A DNA stretch of 64,000 bases from JAJECS01 sp965219705. GTDB lineage: Bacteria > Chloroflexota > UBA11872. Numbering within the stretch: position 1 is the stretch's first letter; every line of letters starts with the position of its first letter. The stretch is from assembly GCA_965219705.1 (NCBI GenBank), contig OZ244789.1:558001-622000 (forward strand), given 5' to 3'. This document shows, piece by piece, positions 52,626 through 61,756 of this stretch. A program made the position numbers and the translations under genes. The notes beneath the pieces are model-generated. The model did not search any database, was not told the origin of the DNA, and saw only the letters and a program-made list of their open reading frames with translations.

Positions 52626-52814
52626 CACCCGCGGGATATCCCCGGTGTCGGTCGGGTGACACTTGCGTGGTGCGGCCGCTGGGCCAGGACGGTCAGGAAC
52701 CGAGGTGCAACGGCCGGTGCCAGCTGCGCCGACTGCACGCACAGCCATCTATCCGCCCAACGCAACCGGTCGAAGCTCGTCCGATCGGACCTGGAGCTCG
52801 ACACGAGCGCACGC
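52626..52814. other. Intergenic region between operon 2 and the response regulator
   Basis: No gene recognised. With the promoter box it makes a 335-base gap. No clear terminator for the regulator gene was seen. Confidence 0.35.
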
Positions 52815-53483
52815 TCAGCGAACCAGGCCGCGCCGAGCGGCGATCAAACAGGCCTCAGCTCGATTCCGCGCGCGAAGTTTGCGGTAGATCACAGTCAGGG
52901 ACTTCTCCACGGTGTTCACGGCGAGATGCAACTGATTCGCGATCTCACGCGAGGTCAGGCCGCGCGCGCCGGCCGAGATTATTTCGACCTCGCGCGGCGT
53001 GAGTTCCTCCAATGACGCATCAGGCTGCTCGCTGGCGGGCGCGCAGGCCTGGAAGAAGGCCTCGCGCAGGGACCGCCCGATGGTCACGTGACCCGCGGCG
53101 GCAGTGCCGACGACCGCACGTACCTCCTGCGACGAAGCCGACGCGGCTAGCACGCCGTCAGGCCTCGTCAGCAGGGTCTCCACAATTCCCTGCTCGCCGC
53201 CAAGAGCCGCGACAACTCGGGTGGCCGGGTACCGGGCCCGGATCGCTACGGCCCGCTGCAGCAGCCGCGTCTCGGTTGCCTGCGCCTCGGACACGGCGAC
53301 CACTACATCAATGCGGTGCCGTGCACACGCCACGACCGCCGCGTCAGCGTGGCGCACCGCCCCGACCACCTCGATGGCCGAATGCCCCTCCAACCCGCGC
53401 CGGACACTGGCGGCCCTGGCCGGATCCGCGGCCAGCACCAGCACGCGCACACGATGTGGCCGGCCATCGGTGTCGCCAGCCAT
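52815..53483 (-). CDS. NarL/FixJ-type (LuxR family) response regulator
   Basis: 222 residues from ATG 53481-53483, preceded by AGAGGAG; an upstream in-frame ATG lacks such a site. The receiver domain is present (RVRVLVLAADPARAASVRRG, RHRIDVVVAVSEAQATETRL), but the usual phosphorylatable Asp after the third strand is not obvious, so it may be an atypical receiver. The C-terminal helix-turn-helix is typical: LTPREVEIISAGARGLTSRE, IANQLHLAVNTVEKSLTVIY. It lies divergent to the XRE-protease pair and directly upstream of transfer operon 2, so it may control transfer. Confidence 0.75.
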   Translation of the reverse strand: MAGDTDGRPHRVRVLVLAADPARAASVRRGLEGHSAIEVVGAVRHADAAVVACARHRIDVVVAVSEAQATETRLLQRAVAIRARYPATRVVAALGGEQGIVETLLTRPDGVLAASASSQEVRAVVGTAAAGHVTIGRSLREAFFQACAPASEQPDASLEELTPREVEIISAGARGLTSREIANQLHLAVNTVEKSLTVIYRKLRARNRAEACLIAARRGLVR

Positions 53484-53560
53484 GATCTCCTCTGGAACCG
53501 CGGCAGGTCGTCGGGTGGGTCCCGGTGGCCAGGTTCGTGCGGGCATTGACATGGCGGAGC

Positions 53561-53646
53561 GGATCACTATGATGGTGGCTGATCATCGTAATGACGGGTG
53601 GGAGGCCCTGTCAATACAATCATGCCAGGAAATCATCATAATGATT
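53561..53646. promoter_or_regulatory. Repeated operator-like sites in the divergent regulatory region
   Basis: Three related sites: ATCACTATGATG (53562-53573), ATCATCGTAATGAC (53582-53595) and AATCATCATAATGATT (53631-53646), the last nearly palindromic. They lie between the divergently transcribed response regulator and XRE repressor genes, as expected for repressor operators. Confidence 0.5.
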
Positions 53647-53669
53647 CACCAGCTGGCGCTCCTGGGGAC

Positions 53670-54032
53670 ATGGCCCTGCGGATGCAGTACCTGTTCGCCA
53701 CGGTTCGCAAGCCCGACGACACGGCCTACAGCATCGACGAGGTCGCGCGGGAAACCGGCGTCTCCCTCACTTACCTCCGCAACATGCTGGCCGGGCGCCA
53801 GGATAACCCCAGCCGCAAGGTCATCGCCGCCCTCGCCAGCTTCTTCGAGGTTTCGCCAGCGTATTTCTTCCAGGCGACGGACGAGGAAGACCAAGAGTGC
53901 TTAGAACCCGCCTCCGAGATCGAGGTCGCGCTGCGATCGGCCGAGCGTCTCGGTCCCGAAGGCCGGCAAATCCTGCTGGACATGATCCGCCTCGCCCAGC
54001 GGATCGCGGAGCGATGCAGCCCCGAGGCATAG
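53670..54032 (+). CDS. XRE-family repressor (ImmR-like)
   Basis: 120 residues from ATG 53670. The helix-turn-helix covers the first 65 residues: DTAYSIDEVARETGVSLTYL, RNMLAGRQDNPSRKVIAALA, SFFEVSPAYFF. A C-terminal helical segment follows. Upstream in-frame starts at 53598 and 53622 would place the operator-like site inside the gene, so the later ATG is preferred. Its 3' end overlaps the protease gene. The pair resembles the ImmR/ImmA switch of ICEBs1-type elements, in which the protease destroys the repressor to induce transfer. Confidence 0.75.
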   Translation: MALRMQYLFATVRKPDDTAYSIDEVARETGVSLTYLRNMLAGRQDNPSRKVIAALASFFEVSPAYFFQATDEEDQECLEPASEIEVALRSAERLGPEGRQILLDMIRLAQRIAERCSPEA

Positions 54033-54523
54033 ACGCGCTGCTGGAAGCACGGGGGCTGCTGCGCCAATTGGGACTCAGCGGCAAGCGCTACACCGGCGAC
54101 ATGCTCCTCAAGCGACTCGAAACGCACCTCGGCATCAGCATCGCAGCCGTCCCGAATCCTCGGCTGCCCGGCGGCGGAATCTCGGGCGCCCGTATCACGA
54201 CCGGCGGGTCCCACATCGTGTTCTATCCGGCCAGTGCGTCCGAACGCCTCCGGCTGGCCGTCATCTGCCACGAATGCGCCCACCTACTACTCGGGCACTG
54301 CAGTCGGTCGGTGGACGAAGTGCTGGCGACCTCCGAGTTCCCGGCAGCGCAGGACGAACTGGCTGCCGAGGCGTTCGGAGCCGCACTTGTCCAATTCGCC
54401 CGGCGACCCGACCGCCTGCGAAGGCTGGTGGAGGGTGCCGCTCATCGCACCCGCCAGACGGCGCCGGCATCTGTGCGCTCGCGCCTCAAGTCCTTCTACG
54501 AATCCGGCAACCGTGAGGGGTAG
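54014..54523 (+). CDS. ImmA/IrrE-type metallopeptidase
   Basis: 169 residues from ATG 54014, overlapping the repressor gene by 19 bases. The zinc motif HECAH is in RLAVICHECAHLLLGHC (near residue 86), with Glu in AAQDELAAEAFGAALV as a likely third ligand. Proteases of this family cleave the partner XRE repressor after a signal. Together with the repressor it probably controls excision or transfer of the element. Confidence 0.8.
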   Translation: MQPRGIDALLEARGLLRQLGLSGKRYTGDMLLKRLETHLGISIAAVPNPRLPGGGISGARITTGGSHIVFYPASASERLRLAVICHECAHLLLGHCSRSVDEVLATSEFPAAQDELAAEAFGAALVQFARRPDRLRRLVEGAAHRTRQTAPASVRSRLKSFYESGNREG

Positions 54524-54811
54524 CCGCCGTCAATCGTTCAACCGTACGGCTTGTGCCACCCGTCTTGAATCGCAGGTCCTGACAGACGGCGCTGCTGCCC
54601 TTTCGGTCGCGATGCCGGAGGTCTCCGCGGCCGGTCTGAAGCGAGCGCAAGCCCCACAATGGTCCCGCGCGAAGGGCGGTGCCTGGCAGTGAAGTCGAGC
54701 GACGCAAGGCCCCACGGTGGGGAAGGTCTGGGGCCAGGGTCACACCGACGACGCAGTGCCACGGGCGATCGACACGTGCCGGTCTGAGCGGCAAGCCATC
54801 TCGCCGAAACC

Positions 54812-56062
54812 CTACCGGCCATCGTCGGGCCGCAGCGCGTCCCGTAGTGCGGGAACTTCCACCCAGCCGGGGAACTCCCGCGCAACCACCGCGAGAGACT
54901 GCACCGTCAGGATGGCCGACTCCTCGCCCCGATCCCACGGCCCTACCAACGCCACGAACCGGTCGACGACCTGCAGCACCCGTGCGGCCGGGTCCCGGGG
55001 CCGTGCGACTGCCATCTCATTTAGGACCTGCAGCACATCGGCCGGCACCCAGACGGTCCGGGCCAGCAACGTGTGAACCCCACGGCTCGCCGCGGCCTCA
55101 TCGGCCCGGTACGGCCCCTGCCGCACGGGCTCAGCTAGCTCACCAATCGCCCGCAGCTCAAGACGCGTATGCAGCAGCGCCGCAGCCAACCTCAGGCGCG
55201 CTAGGTCGTCGAAGCCGAATCCCTGGACCCGCGCCACCTGCTCCGCCAGCGCAATCATCTGGCTCCGCTGCCCCAGGTCGTAGCCCTCCGCCAGGTCGTC
55301 CTTAGTCTGCAGGGCGAACGTTGTCGCGAAGGCGTGCCCTTCCGCCTCCTCAATCCGGCGAGCCAGCCGTAGCCACCCGTCGGGCGGCGCCAGCGCCATC
55401 CAGAAGAGCAGCGCGAAGCCCACCAGCAGGACTTCTAGAATTCGTGCCGCCGTATCCGCGCTGAATCCCGGCCAGCCCACCTGCACACCAACAAACAGCA
55501 GCGCCTTCGTGCCTACATACGTCAGCCCCGCCCCAGCCATGGCCTGCAGCAAGCGCAATTGCACCTGCTTTACCAGCGGCAGATGGACCCGATACTGCGC
55601 ACGCCCCAGCACGAGCAGACAGCTCGCCGAAGCCGCCAGGTATCCCAGATAGAGCCCCATACCCGTCCAGGTCTCCCATGTCGTCTGGGCGCGCTCCTCC
55701 ATCATTGCCCCGTGCCCCGGTAGCCACCACACCACCCAACACGCCGCCACGGCCGCCACCACGAACACCGGACGCAGGCGTTGGCGCACGCCGAAGGTCG
55801 TTATCACCAGCGACACAGCCAGGACGCAGATGACGTTGAGAAGATTGACCGCCAGGTAACGGACATCGGTGTCGACGCCCGCCGCCTCCAGCAGGAACCA
55901 CCCAGCGTTGAGGGCGGCAGCAACCGACCACGAACCAAAACCGATCAACGCCAACCACTGAGCTGCCGTGCGCCGCCCGGCGCGGAGGCGTCCGACGATA
56001 ACCAGGAGTCCAAGAACCGCGAACACCGCAACTGGCACGTGCAACGCCTGCGCCCAAAGCAT
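54812..56062 (-). CDS. Seven-helix membrane protein, MAB_1171c-like
   Basis: 416 residues. Seven transmembrane helices fill the first 235 residues, for example VAVFAVLGLLVIVGRLRAGR, LAVNLLNVICVLAVSLVITT and ILEVLLVGFALLFWMALAPP. The cytoplasmic C-terminus is helical (LAEQVARVQGFGFDDLARLR, LAAALLHTRLELRAIGEL) and resembles a degenerate HD-type domain. In actinobacteria similar proteins often stand next to XRE plus ImmA/IrrE pairs, as here, in convergent orientation. It may be the membrane sensor of that module. Confidence 0.55.
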   Translation of the reverse strand: MLWAQALHVPVAVFAVLGLLVIVGRLRAGRRTAAQWLALIGFGSWSVAAALNAGWFLLEAAGVDTDVRYLAVNLLNVICVLAVSLVITTFGVRQRLRPVFVVAAVAACWVVWWLPGHGAMMEERAQTTWETWTGMGLYLGYLAASASCLLVLGRAQYRVHLPLVKQVQLRLLQAMAGAGLTYVGTKALLFVGVQVGWPGFSADTAARILEVLLVGFALLFWMALAPPDGWLRLARRIEEAEGHAFATTFALQTKDDLAEGYDLGQRSQMIALAEQVARVQGFGFDDLARLRLAAALLHTRLELRAIGELAEPVRQGPYRADEAAASRGVHTLLARTVWVPADVLQVLNEMAVARPRDPAARVLQVVDRFVALVGPWDRGEESAILTVQSLAVVAREFPGWVEVPALRDALRPDDGR

Positions 56063-56163
56063 CGGCGCTGCTCCATTCAGGCTCCGGAGTGGCCGGTTCT
56101 CCTACTGCCGCGAGTTCCCCCACGGTTGCAGGACCGCTGCATCGGCTTCCGGTGCTTGCCGCG

Positions 56164-56436
56164 TCAACGGTGGAGCGACGGACTCTGCGGTCCCAGGAGC
56201 CGAAGCGGGAGATCGCGGCCCCTGCCGTAGTCCTCCGCCGCCAGGCGGTGCTCCCCCAGCTCGGCGTACGCCAGCCCCCTGGCGGCCAGGGCTTTCGGCG
56301 TCGCGGGGGGCGCCTCGATCCTCTCCGTCAGGCGTTCGACCATCCGGAGAAGGCCCTCGCGACCCATGCCGTCCATCATCCTGCGGAACCTCTGGTACTC
56401 CTCTTCCAATGGCGTCCCGTCATGCTCCTCGTTCAT
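56164..56436 (-). CDS. Small TPR-like protein
   Basis: 90 residues from ATG 56434-56436. An acidic helical N-terminus (EEEYQRFRRMMDGMGREGLL) is followed by one tetratricopeptide-like unit: ALAARGLAYAELGEHRLAAE then DYGRGRDL. About 100 bases upstream of the seven-helix protein gene, same strand. Probably a protein-interaction partner; no named family. Confidence 0.45.
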   Translation of the reverse strand: MNEEHDGTPLEEEYQRFRRMMDGMGREGLLRMVERLTERIEAPPATPKALAARGLAYAELGEHRLAAEDYGRGRDLPLRLLGPQSPSLHR

Positions 56437-56784
56437 GACGCTCCTCCCGTATGTCCTGGCGTTCTCCTACCGGGCGGGTCCCTCGTTGCGCGGACGGCGG
56501 CCCTGGATGGCGCACGCTGCGGCCTACGTCCCGGACCTCGATTCGGTCTCCACCGGCGCAACTCCGCGCCGGGCCATCCCCTCGCGGCCTCTCCCCTCCG
56601 GCCTGGCCTCTTTCCCGGACCACTACGGGACCGCCGCCAACGATGCTCCTATGATGATGCAGCCGCTCCCGTAAGGCACCGCCGGGTTGACGGGTGCGGA
56701 TGGGGGGAGCGGCCCGGCCATGTGTGCCGCCCTTGTTGCGTTTCCGGCCCTGCGGTCGCAGGCGCTCGCCGGAACGCCGACTCC
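56437..56784. other. Intergenic region, nothing recognised
   Basis: GC-rich sequence with overlapping frames and no family pattern. CCGCTCCC near 56662 and GGGAGCGGC near 56716 could form a hairpin, but no T-run follows. Confidence 0.3.
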
Positions 56785-57030
56785 CTAGCCCGTGAACAGG
56801 TGTGCGAGGCCCAGGGGTCTCGCCATGGCCACCAGCGCCATCATGTTCCGCATGCGGGGGCGAGCCCGTCCCTGCCTCCAGCGCCGCAGCGTCTCGTGGT
56901 GGATGTCGAGACGGCGGACGATCTCCGCCCACGACGGGCCCGACTCCTCCTGGAACCGCTCCAGCCGCTCCGGGAAGTCGTGGGGGACCTGGTAGGTCAC
57001 TCTGCTGTGGTGTGTGCGCGGTCGAGGCAT
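56785..57030 (-). CDS. Small XRE-like helix-turn-helix protein
   Basis: 81 residues from ATG 57028-57030. The helix-turn-helix is SWAEIVRRLDIHHETLRRWR then QGRARPRMRNMMALVAMARP; the protein ends GLAHLFTG. Upstream residues VTYQVPHDFPERLERFQEES are helical. It could regulate the following small gene or the membrane protein. Partners unknown. Confidence 0.6.
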   Translation of the reverse strand: MPRPRTHHSRVTYQVPHDFPERLERFQEESGPSWAEIVRRLDIHHETLRRWRQGRARPRMRNMMALVAMARPLGLAHLFTG

Positions 57031-57237
57031 CGCGCCGGTCCTTCCGCAGGACTCTCGGACCCTCACCTACGGGATCATCCGGTACATGCGGCGGTGCGCG
57101 CAGCACGATGGCGGGAGGCCCGAGATGCCGCCGCCTCAGCCGCTCCCGTGGAGGGCGACTGCCCGTCCGGGCGGGCTCACCGCCCCGCCCGGACATCCCT
57201 GTATGCGGCCTGTAATGCTGCCCGCAGCCCGCCGCTC

Positions 57238-60200
57238 CTAGCCCCCCGGCCCTGATACGGTGAAGCTCAGGGAGTTGGACAGTTTCCTGCCGTCCCCGGT
57301 GCAGATGGCGCCGTCGGCGTTGCAGTCCGTGGTGACGGGCAGGACGATGGTCACGTCCCCGTTGCCATTCGGTTCTACCGTAATCAGCCATCGGATGTTG
57401 CTGGGCTTGTCCATTCGCTGCGCCCTACGGACTTCACCCCCGGTCTCAGTGAATGCAAAGTCCCTGAGGGTCACATAGCTCAGGCCGAACTCCTCGCTGA
57501 ACTCTATTTCAAAGGTGAACTCGGACGAGCCGTCGTGGGTCGTCGGGGCGGCGACCTTCAGTCTGACGGTGAGGGGAACTGGAGCCGCCGCCACCGCATC
57601 CGTCGCCGCGCTGGTCAGGGTCTCCTCGTTATCGGCGTCGTCGGTGAAGGTCACCCGCACCTGGACGGTCTGTCCCTGCTCGCTGGAGGTGAGCGTGTAA
57701 GTCGAGCCGGTGGCCCCCGCGATGTCCGACCCTCCGGCAATCCACTGGTAGCTGTAGGAAACGTTGGTTAGGCCGTCCGCGTCTGTGATCGAGGACGTGT
57801 CCGCGGTGAGGGTCTGCTCAACCTGTGGGGTGCCGCTGATAGTGGGCGCGCCCGTGGCATCGCGGTTGGGCGCGGCAGCAACGGCCACGGTAGCCGCGCT
57901 GGTCAGGGTCTCCTCGTTATCGGCGTCGTCGGTGAAGGTCACCCGCACCTGGACGGTCTGTCCCTGCTCGCTGGAGGTGAGCGTGTAAGTCGAGCCGGTG
58001 GCCCCCGCGATGTCCGACCCTCCGGCAATCCACTGGTAGCTGTAGGAAACGTTGGTTAGGCCGTCCGCGTCTGTGATCGAGGACGTGTCCGCGGTGAGAG
58101 TCTGCTCAACCTGTGGGGTGCCGCTGATGGTGGGCGCGCCTGCGGCTGACGTGTTGGTGGACGGTTCCTCGGCAGGCCCCGTTACGGTCGCAGTGGGACT
58201 GTTGGTCAACTGCCGCGGGCTGTCTTCCCTGGTGCAGATTGCTCCTGCAGTGGTGCAGGCCCGGTTGCCGGTCAGGGTTACGGCGACGCCGTCATCGCCG
58301 TCGGGTTCGACGGTGATCTCCCAGAGGTCGTTTCGTCCGTCGACTCTGCGGGCGCCGGTGACGTCGCCTTCGTCTACTATGAAAGCGTCGTCACGCATGT
58401 TCACGTAGCTGATGCCGACATCTTCACTGAATAGGACACGGAAGGTGAACGTTGCCGAGCCGTCGTGGCTGTCGGGCAGGTCCTGGAATGCGGCCGTGAG
58501 GGGACTGGTTTCCGTGTCTCCGTCGGTGATGGCGCCGGTGGCCTGACCATCGCTGATCTCGGCGCCTGAGGCGTTGCTCAGCGTGACGGTGAGAGTCTCG
58601 TTGTCGTCGTCGACGGTGTCGTCGATGATGGAGACTTGGATGGTCTTGGACGTCTCGCCAGCGTTGAACGTGAGCGAGCCGTTCTTGGCGGTGTAGTCGT
58701 CGCCGGCGGTGGCGGTGCCGTCGCTGGTGGCGTAGTTGACGCTGACGGTCTCGTCGCTTGCGGGGCTGAGCGTTACGACGAAGTCGATGGTCGAGTCGTC
58801 TTCCTCGCTGGCGGCGGCGTCGGCTACAGAGAGCTGGCTCGTCTGAGTGGTTTCCTCGGGGCCAGGGATGGTCAGCGCTGTCGGAACGTCTGTGAGCGGG
58901 ATGCCGGCGCTGGTGCAGACGCCGCCGGAGGAGCAGGCTGAGTCAGCCTCGAACGTGAAGGTGACGTCGCCGTCGCCGTTGGGTGTCAGGAAGAAAATAT
59001 AGGCGTTCTCCAGACCGTCCTCGGTGTGGGCCTGGACCGACGCCACCGATGCGTTGGTCACCGATACCGAGGGAGTATCCTTGGTGAACGCTGCGACTGC
59101 CTCGCTGAACGCTGCGACAACCTGTGGACGGTCATCGGTGCCGCTGTGGGACTTCGAGGCGTACGCACTGGTTGGGAAGCTTGCGGTCAGCGGATCCGGT
59201 TCTGTCACCTCGGCGTTGTGAATTGTCCCGGTCGCCACCGAGTCGGCGAGCGTCGCTCCCGAGGCGTTGCTCAGGGTCAGCGTTAACGTCTCACCGTCGT
59301 CTTCCACCAAGTCGTCGATGATCGGAACCGAGATCGTCTTCTCCGTGTCGCCTGTCTGGAACGTCAGCGTGCCGCTCGTAGCGGTGTAGTCCGCGCCCGC
59401 CGTCGCCGTGCCGTCTGCCGTCGCGTAGTCCACCGTCCCCGCCGCGGTCGCGGCCGGGTCGAGCGTCACCACGAAGTCCAGTGTCGCGTCGTTGCTCTCG
59501 CTCGCCTGGGCATCGGCCACCGACAGCTCGCTCCTTTCCCGGACGGAAAGCCGGTAGGTTCCCGTTAGACCGAACAATGCTCCGGCCGCGACGTAATAGG
59601 TCCCGTCGGTGTCTGGCGTGAAGGTGACACGGCTGTTCACGCTTACGCCGCTATCGGCGTCCGACGTGTTCCAGATCAGGTCCCCCTCCGCATCGTACAC
59701 GCCGTGGAGGTACGGATCTGACAGCGTTCCCTGGTTCGTCGGTGAGCCCTCGAGATCGATCTGATAGGTCGTGCCGGCTTCGAGAGTGACCCTGAACCAG
59801 TCCCGATCGGACGCCTTCTCGATGGCCCCTGCTACGTAGGAGCCCACCCCGACACGGCCCTGAGTGTCGAGCCAGTCTGACACTTCGGGGATGAATTTCG
59901 TAGCGGAAAGCCGGTATTTTCCCGTGCCGAAGAACGTCTCCCCCGCGCCAACCGCCACGTAGTAGGTTCCACCTTGCTCGGGAGCGAAGACTGCCCGGAC
60001 CTCGTCGTCACGCGACTCAGGAGTGTAGGTGCCCCCGAACAGGTTGCCATTCGAGTCATAAATTCCTCGAATGAACTTTCCCTCAAGTAGCGGCCAGTCT
60101 TCCCCGATGCCCTCCAGATCGAACCGGTAGGTGGCGTAGCCCTCGAGAGTGACCGCGAACCAGTCCAGATCACCCAGTCGTTCGATTGTCCCGGTCGTCG

Positions 60201-61272
60201 AACCGTCCACAGTGACTGAACCGGTGGTGGAGGTGTTCGCAGCATAATCGTCGTCGCCGATCTCTACCACCTTGACCGTGTAAGTTCCGGAGGACTGGGC
60301 GGGGAAGGGGAACTCACCGCGCGTGGCCGAGATATAGTGGGTTCCAGTGGTCGGCGCGGTGAAGATGGTACGCGCTTCCTTGTCGATGCCGGAGTTGTCA
60401 TCCACAGTACCCGCGATCAGGTTGCCGTTCGAATCGTAAATCCCGGCGATGCGGGTGTCTCGGAGCGTACCGTGATCGGTCCATGAGCCCTTGATGTGGA
60501 CGCGGTAGGTCTTGCCCGCATCGAAGGTGACTCTGAACCAGTCGTGATCGACGTAGGTCCGGATCGATTCGATCGTGGTCCTGATCCAGTCGGTATCGCT
60601 AGAGCCGCGAGCTTCTTGGAAGTGCCCGACGACCGAACCGCCGACAGAAACCGAGCCTGTGGTAGTGATGTCGTCCTCGTAGTCGTCGCCCGGTACGATA
60701 ACCTCAGCGACGTATTCGTCGAATTCGGTGACGGAGACTCGATAGGTGCCTGTCAAGGAGGGCGCACCGTTCCCTAGCCCGAGGAAGTACGTCCCGCTGG
60801 AGCCTGGTGTGAAGTCGATGCGGCTATTTAACCCCAACCCGCCGCTACTGTCCGTGGTGCCTGAGATCAGATTGCCGTTCGAGTCGTAGACGCCACGAAA
60901 GTAGGGATCGGACAGCGTTCCCTGTCCGTTCGCTGAGCCGTCATAGTCGATCACATAGCGCGTGCCGCCGACGAGAGTGACCCTTATCCAGTCCACGTCA
61001 CCATGCGACTCGATCTCGCCCGTCTGGGAACCCCCGACCACGACGGTGCCCGTCGTGCTGGTGTTTGCCGCGTAGTCGTCATCGTCAGCAGCTTTTACAG
61101 CGGCTGGCACGGCTCCCAGCACGAACACTCCAAAGGCGATGGCGATGAGTAGGCGCGCCCACCGATGGGCTGCACTCCCCGCGATGGCGCTGACCGCGCC
61201 CCCGGATCGGTCCGGTCGAGAAGGGGAGCTGCAGTGGATGTAGCTGTCGGGACGTCGGGGTGTTCCTAGCAT
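57238..61272 (-). CDS. Secreted multi-domain surface protein (PPC-like, Calx-beta and Ig-like repeats)
   Basis: 1344 residues from ATG 61270-61272 with GGAGG nine bases upstream. A signal peptide (HRWARLLIAIAFGVFVLGAV, cut near VKAADDD) precedes four to five PPC-like beta domains, each with a DxDWxxVTL core and a YDSNGNLI turn. Two Calx-beta domains follow (LDFVVTLDPAATAAGTVDYA, IDFVVTLSPASDETVSVNYA). Next come Ig-like units: two nearly identical 96-residue copies with GTPQVEQTLTADTSSITDAD and two FTF-x(5)-FSE units with paired Cys. It is a likely adhesive or cell-surface protein. No sortase or other anchoring signal is visible at the C-terminus. Confidence 0.8.
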   Translation of the reverse strand: MLGTPRRPDSYIHCSSPSRPDRSGGAVSAIAGSAAHRWARLLIAIAFGVFVLGAVPAAVKAADDDDYAANTSTTGTVVVGGSQTGEIESHGDVDWIRVTLVGGTRYVIDYDGSANGQGTLSDPYFRGVYDSNGNLISGTTDSSGGLGLNSRIDFTPGSSGTYFLGLGNGAPSLTGTYRVSVTEFDEYVAEVIVPGDDYEDDITTTGSVSVGGSVVGHFQEARGSSDTDWIRTTIESIRTYVDHDWFRVTFDAGKTYRVHIKGSWTDHGTLRDTRIAGIYDSNGNLIAGTVDDNSGIDKEARTIFTAPTTGTHYISATRGEFPFPAQSSGTYTVKVVEIGDDDYAANTSTTGSVTVDGSTTGTIERLGDLDWFAVTLEGYATYRFDLEGIGEDWPLLEGKFIRGIYDSNGNLFGGTYTPESRDDEVRAVFAPEQGGTYYVAVGAGETFFGTGKYRLSATKFIPEVSDWLDTQGRVGVGSYVAGAIEKASDRDWFRVTLEAGTTYQIDLEGSPTNQGTLSDPYLHGVYDAEGDLIWNTSDADSGVSVNSRVTFTPDTDGTYYVAAGALFGLTGTYRLSVRERSELSVADAQASESNDATLDFVVTLDPAATAAGTVDYATADGTATAGADYTATSGTLTFQTGDTEKTISVPIIDDLVEDDGETLTLTLSNASGATLADSVATGTIHNAEVTEPDPLTASFPTSAYASKSHSGTDDRPQVVAAFSEAVAAFTKDTPSVSVTNASVASVQAHTEDGLENAYIFFLTPNGDGDVTFTFEADSACSSGGVCTSAGIPLTDVPTALTIPGPEETTQTSQLSVADAAASEEDDSTIDFVVTLSPASDETVSVNYATSDGTATAGDDYTAKNGSLTFNAGETSKTIQVSIIDDTVDDDNETLTVTLSNASGAEISDGQATGAITDGDTETSPLTAAFQDLPDSHDGSATFTFRVLFSEDVGISYVNMRDDAFIVDEGDVTGARRVDGRNDLWEITVEPDGDDGVAVTLTGNRACTTAGAICTREDSPRQLTNSPTATVTGPAEEPSTNTSAAGAPTISGTPQVEQTLTADTSSITDADGLTNVSYSYQWIAGGSDIAGATGSTYTLTSSEQGQTVQVRVTFTDDADNEETLTSAATVAVAAAPNRDATGAPTISGTPQVEQTLTADTSSITDADGLTNVSYSYQWIAGGSDIAGATGSTYTLTSSEQGQTVQVRVTFTDDADNEETLTSAATDAVAAAPVPLTVRLKVAAPTTHDGSSEFTFEIEFSEEFGLSYVTLRDFAFTETGGEVRRAQRMDKPSNIRWLITVEPNGNGDVTIVLPVTTDCNADGAICTGDGRKLSNSLSFTVSGPGG
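57606..58139 (-). repeat. 288-base tandem duplication in the surface protein gene
   Basis: The segment around 57613-57850 recurs 288 bases further on (57901-58138) with only a few differences, encoding two almost identical Ig-like units. Such near-identity of neighbouring repeats points to recent duplication or gene conversion. Confidence 0.75.
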
Positions 61273-61284
61273 GACGGTGCCTCC

Positions 61285-61523
61285 TGTGATTCCTTGCCGA
61301 TGTTGGTCTCCGAGTTGCCGTCCACCCGGATCCACTGGTAGGTGTATTGATCGAAGACGATGTGACCAGTCGTTTCCCCGGTAAAGGGGAGCCCGTCAAC
61401 GTCGCGAATGTCCAACGTGTGGGCGTATAGGATCCCGGCTGGACGTGAGCCGTCGGGGCGTGCGCAGAAGACACGCCGGCAGCAGCCTGTGATTCCGCTT
61501 ATCTGGTGATTCTTCTTACACAT
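61285..61523 (-). pseudogene. Ig-like domain fragment upstream of the surface protein
   Basis: A minus-strand frame contains TLDIRDVDGLPFTGETTGHI and FDQYTYQWIRVDGNSETNIG, the ADGL and Y-x-YQW landmarks of the Ig-like units in the surface protein. It has no signal peptide or second half and overlaps the surface gene's leader region. It is probably the remnant of a longer repeat protein. Confidence 0.5.
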
Positions 61524-61695
61524 ATATCCATGAATCGAGCGACGGGGCTACTGGCCCGGCTCTGTATCCTCGCGTCCACCGGAGGGGCTAAGGTCACACT
61601 GGTGACCCCAGCTAAGTGGATGATGGATCGTAGGAATCTTTTTCCCTCGAGGTCGCCTGGCGGGATAGGTTGGGAGTAGCCGGCGACCCTACAGG
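61524..61695. other. Intergenic region before the recombinase element
   Basis: Nothing recognised. Less GC-rich than its surroundings; the left 29-base direct repeat begins at its end. Confidence 0.3.
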
Positions 61696-61724
61696 GTGTA
61701 TAAATGCAGTTATACACGCGTTAG
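61696..61724 (+). repeat. Direct repeat with palindromic core, left of the recombinase
   Basis: GTGTATAA, ATGCAG, TTATACAC, then GCGTTAG. The outer octamers are exact reverse complements. The same unit occurs in the same orientation at 63181-63209 with three differences. A likely recombinase binding or attachment site. Confidence 0.7.
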
Positions 61725-61756
61725 ACATCTAATCCTGAAGTCTAGGTAGGGGATTC

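Noticed and set aside
54700..54730. Terminator hairpin CCCCAC/GTGGGG between convergent genes
   Set aside because: The loop is too short, there is no T-run on either strand, and the position does not suit either gene end.
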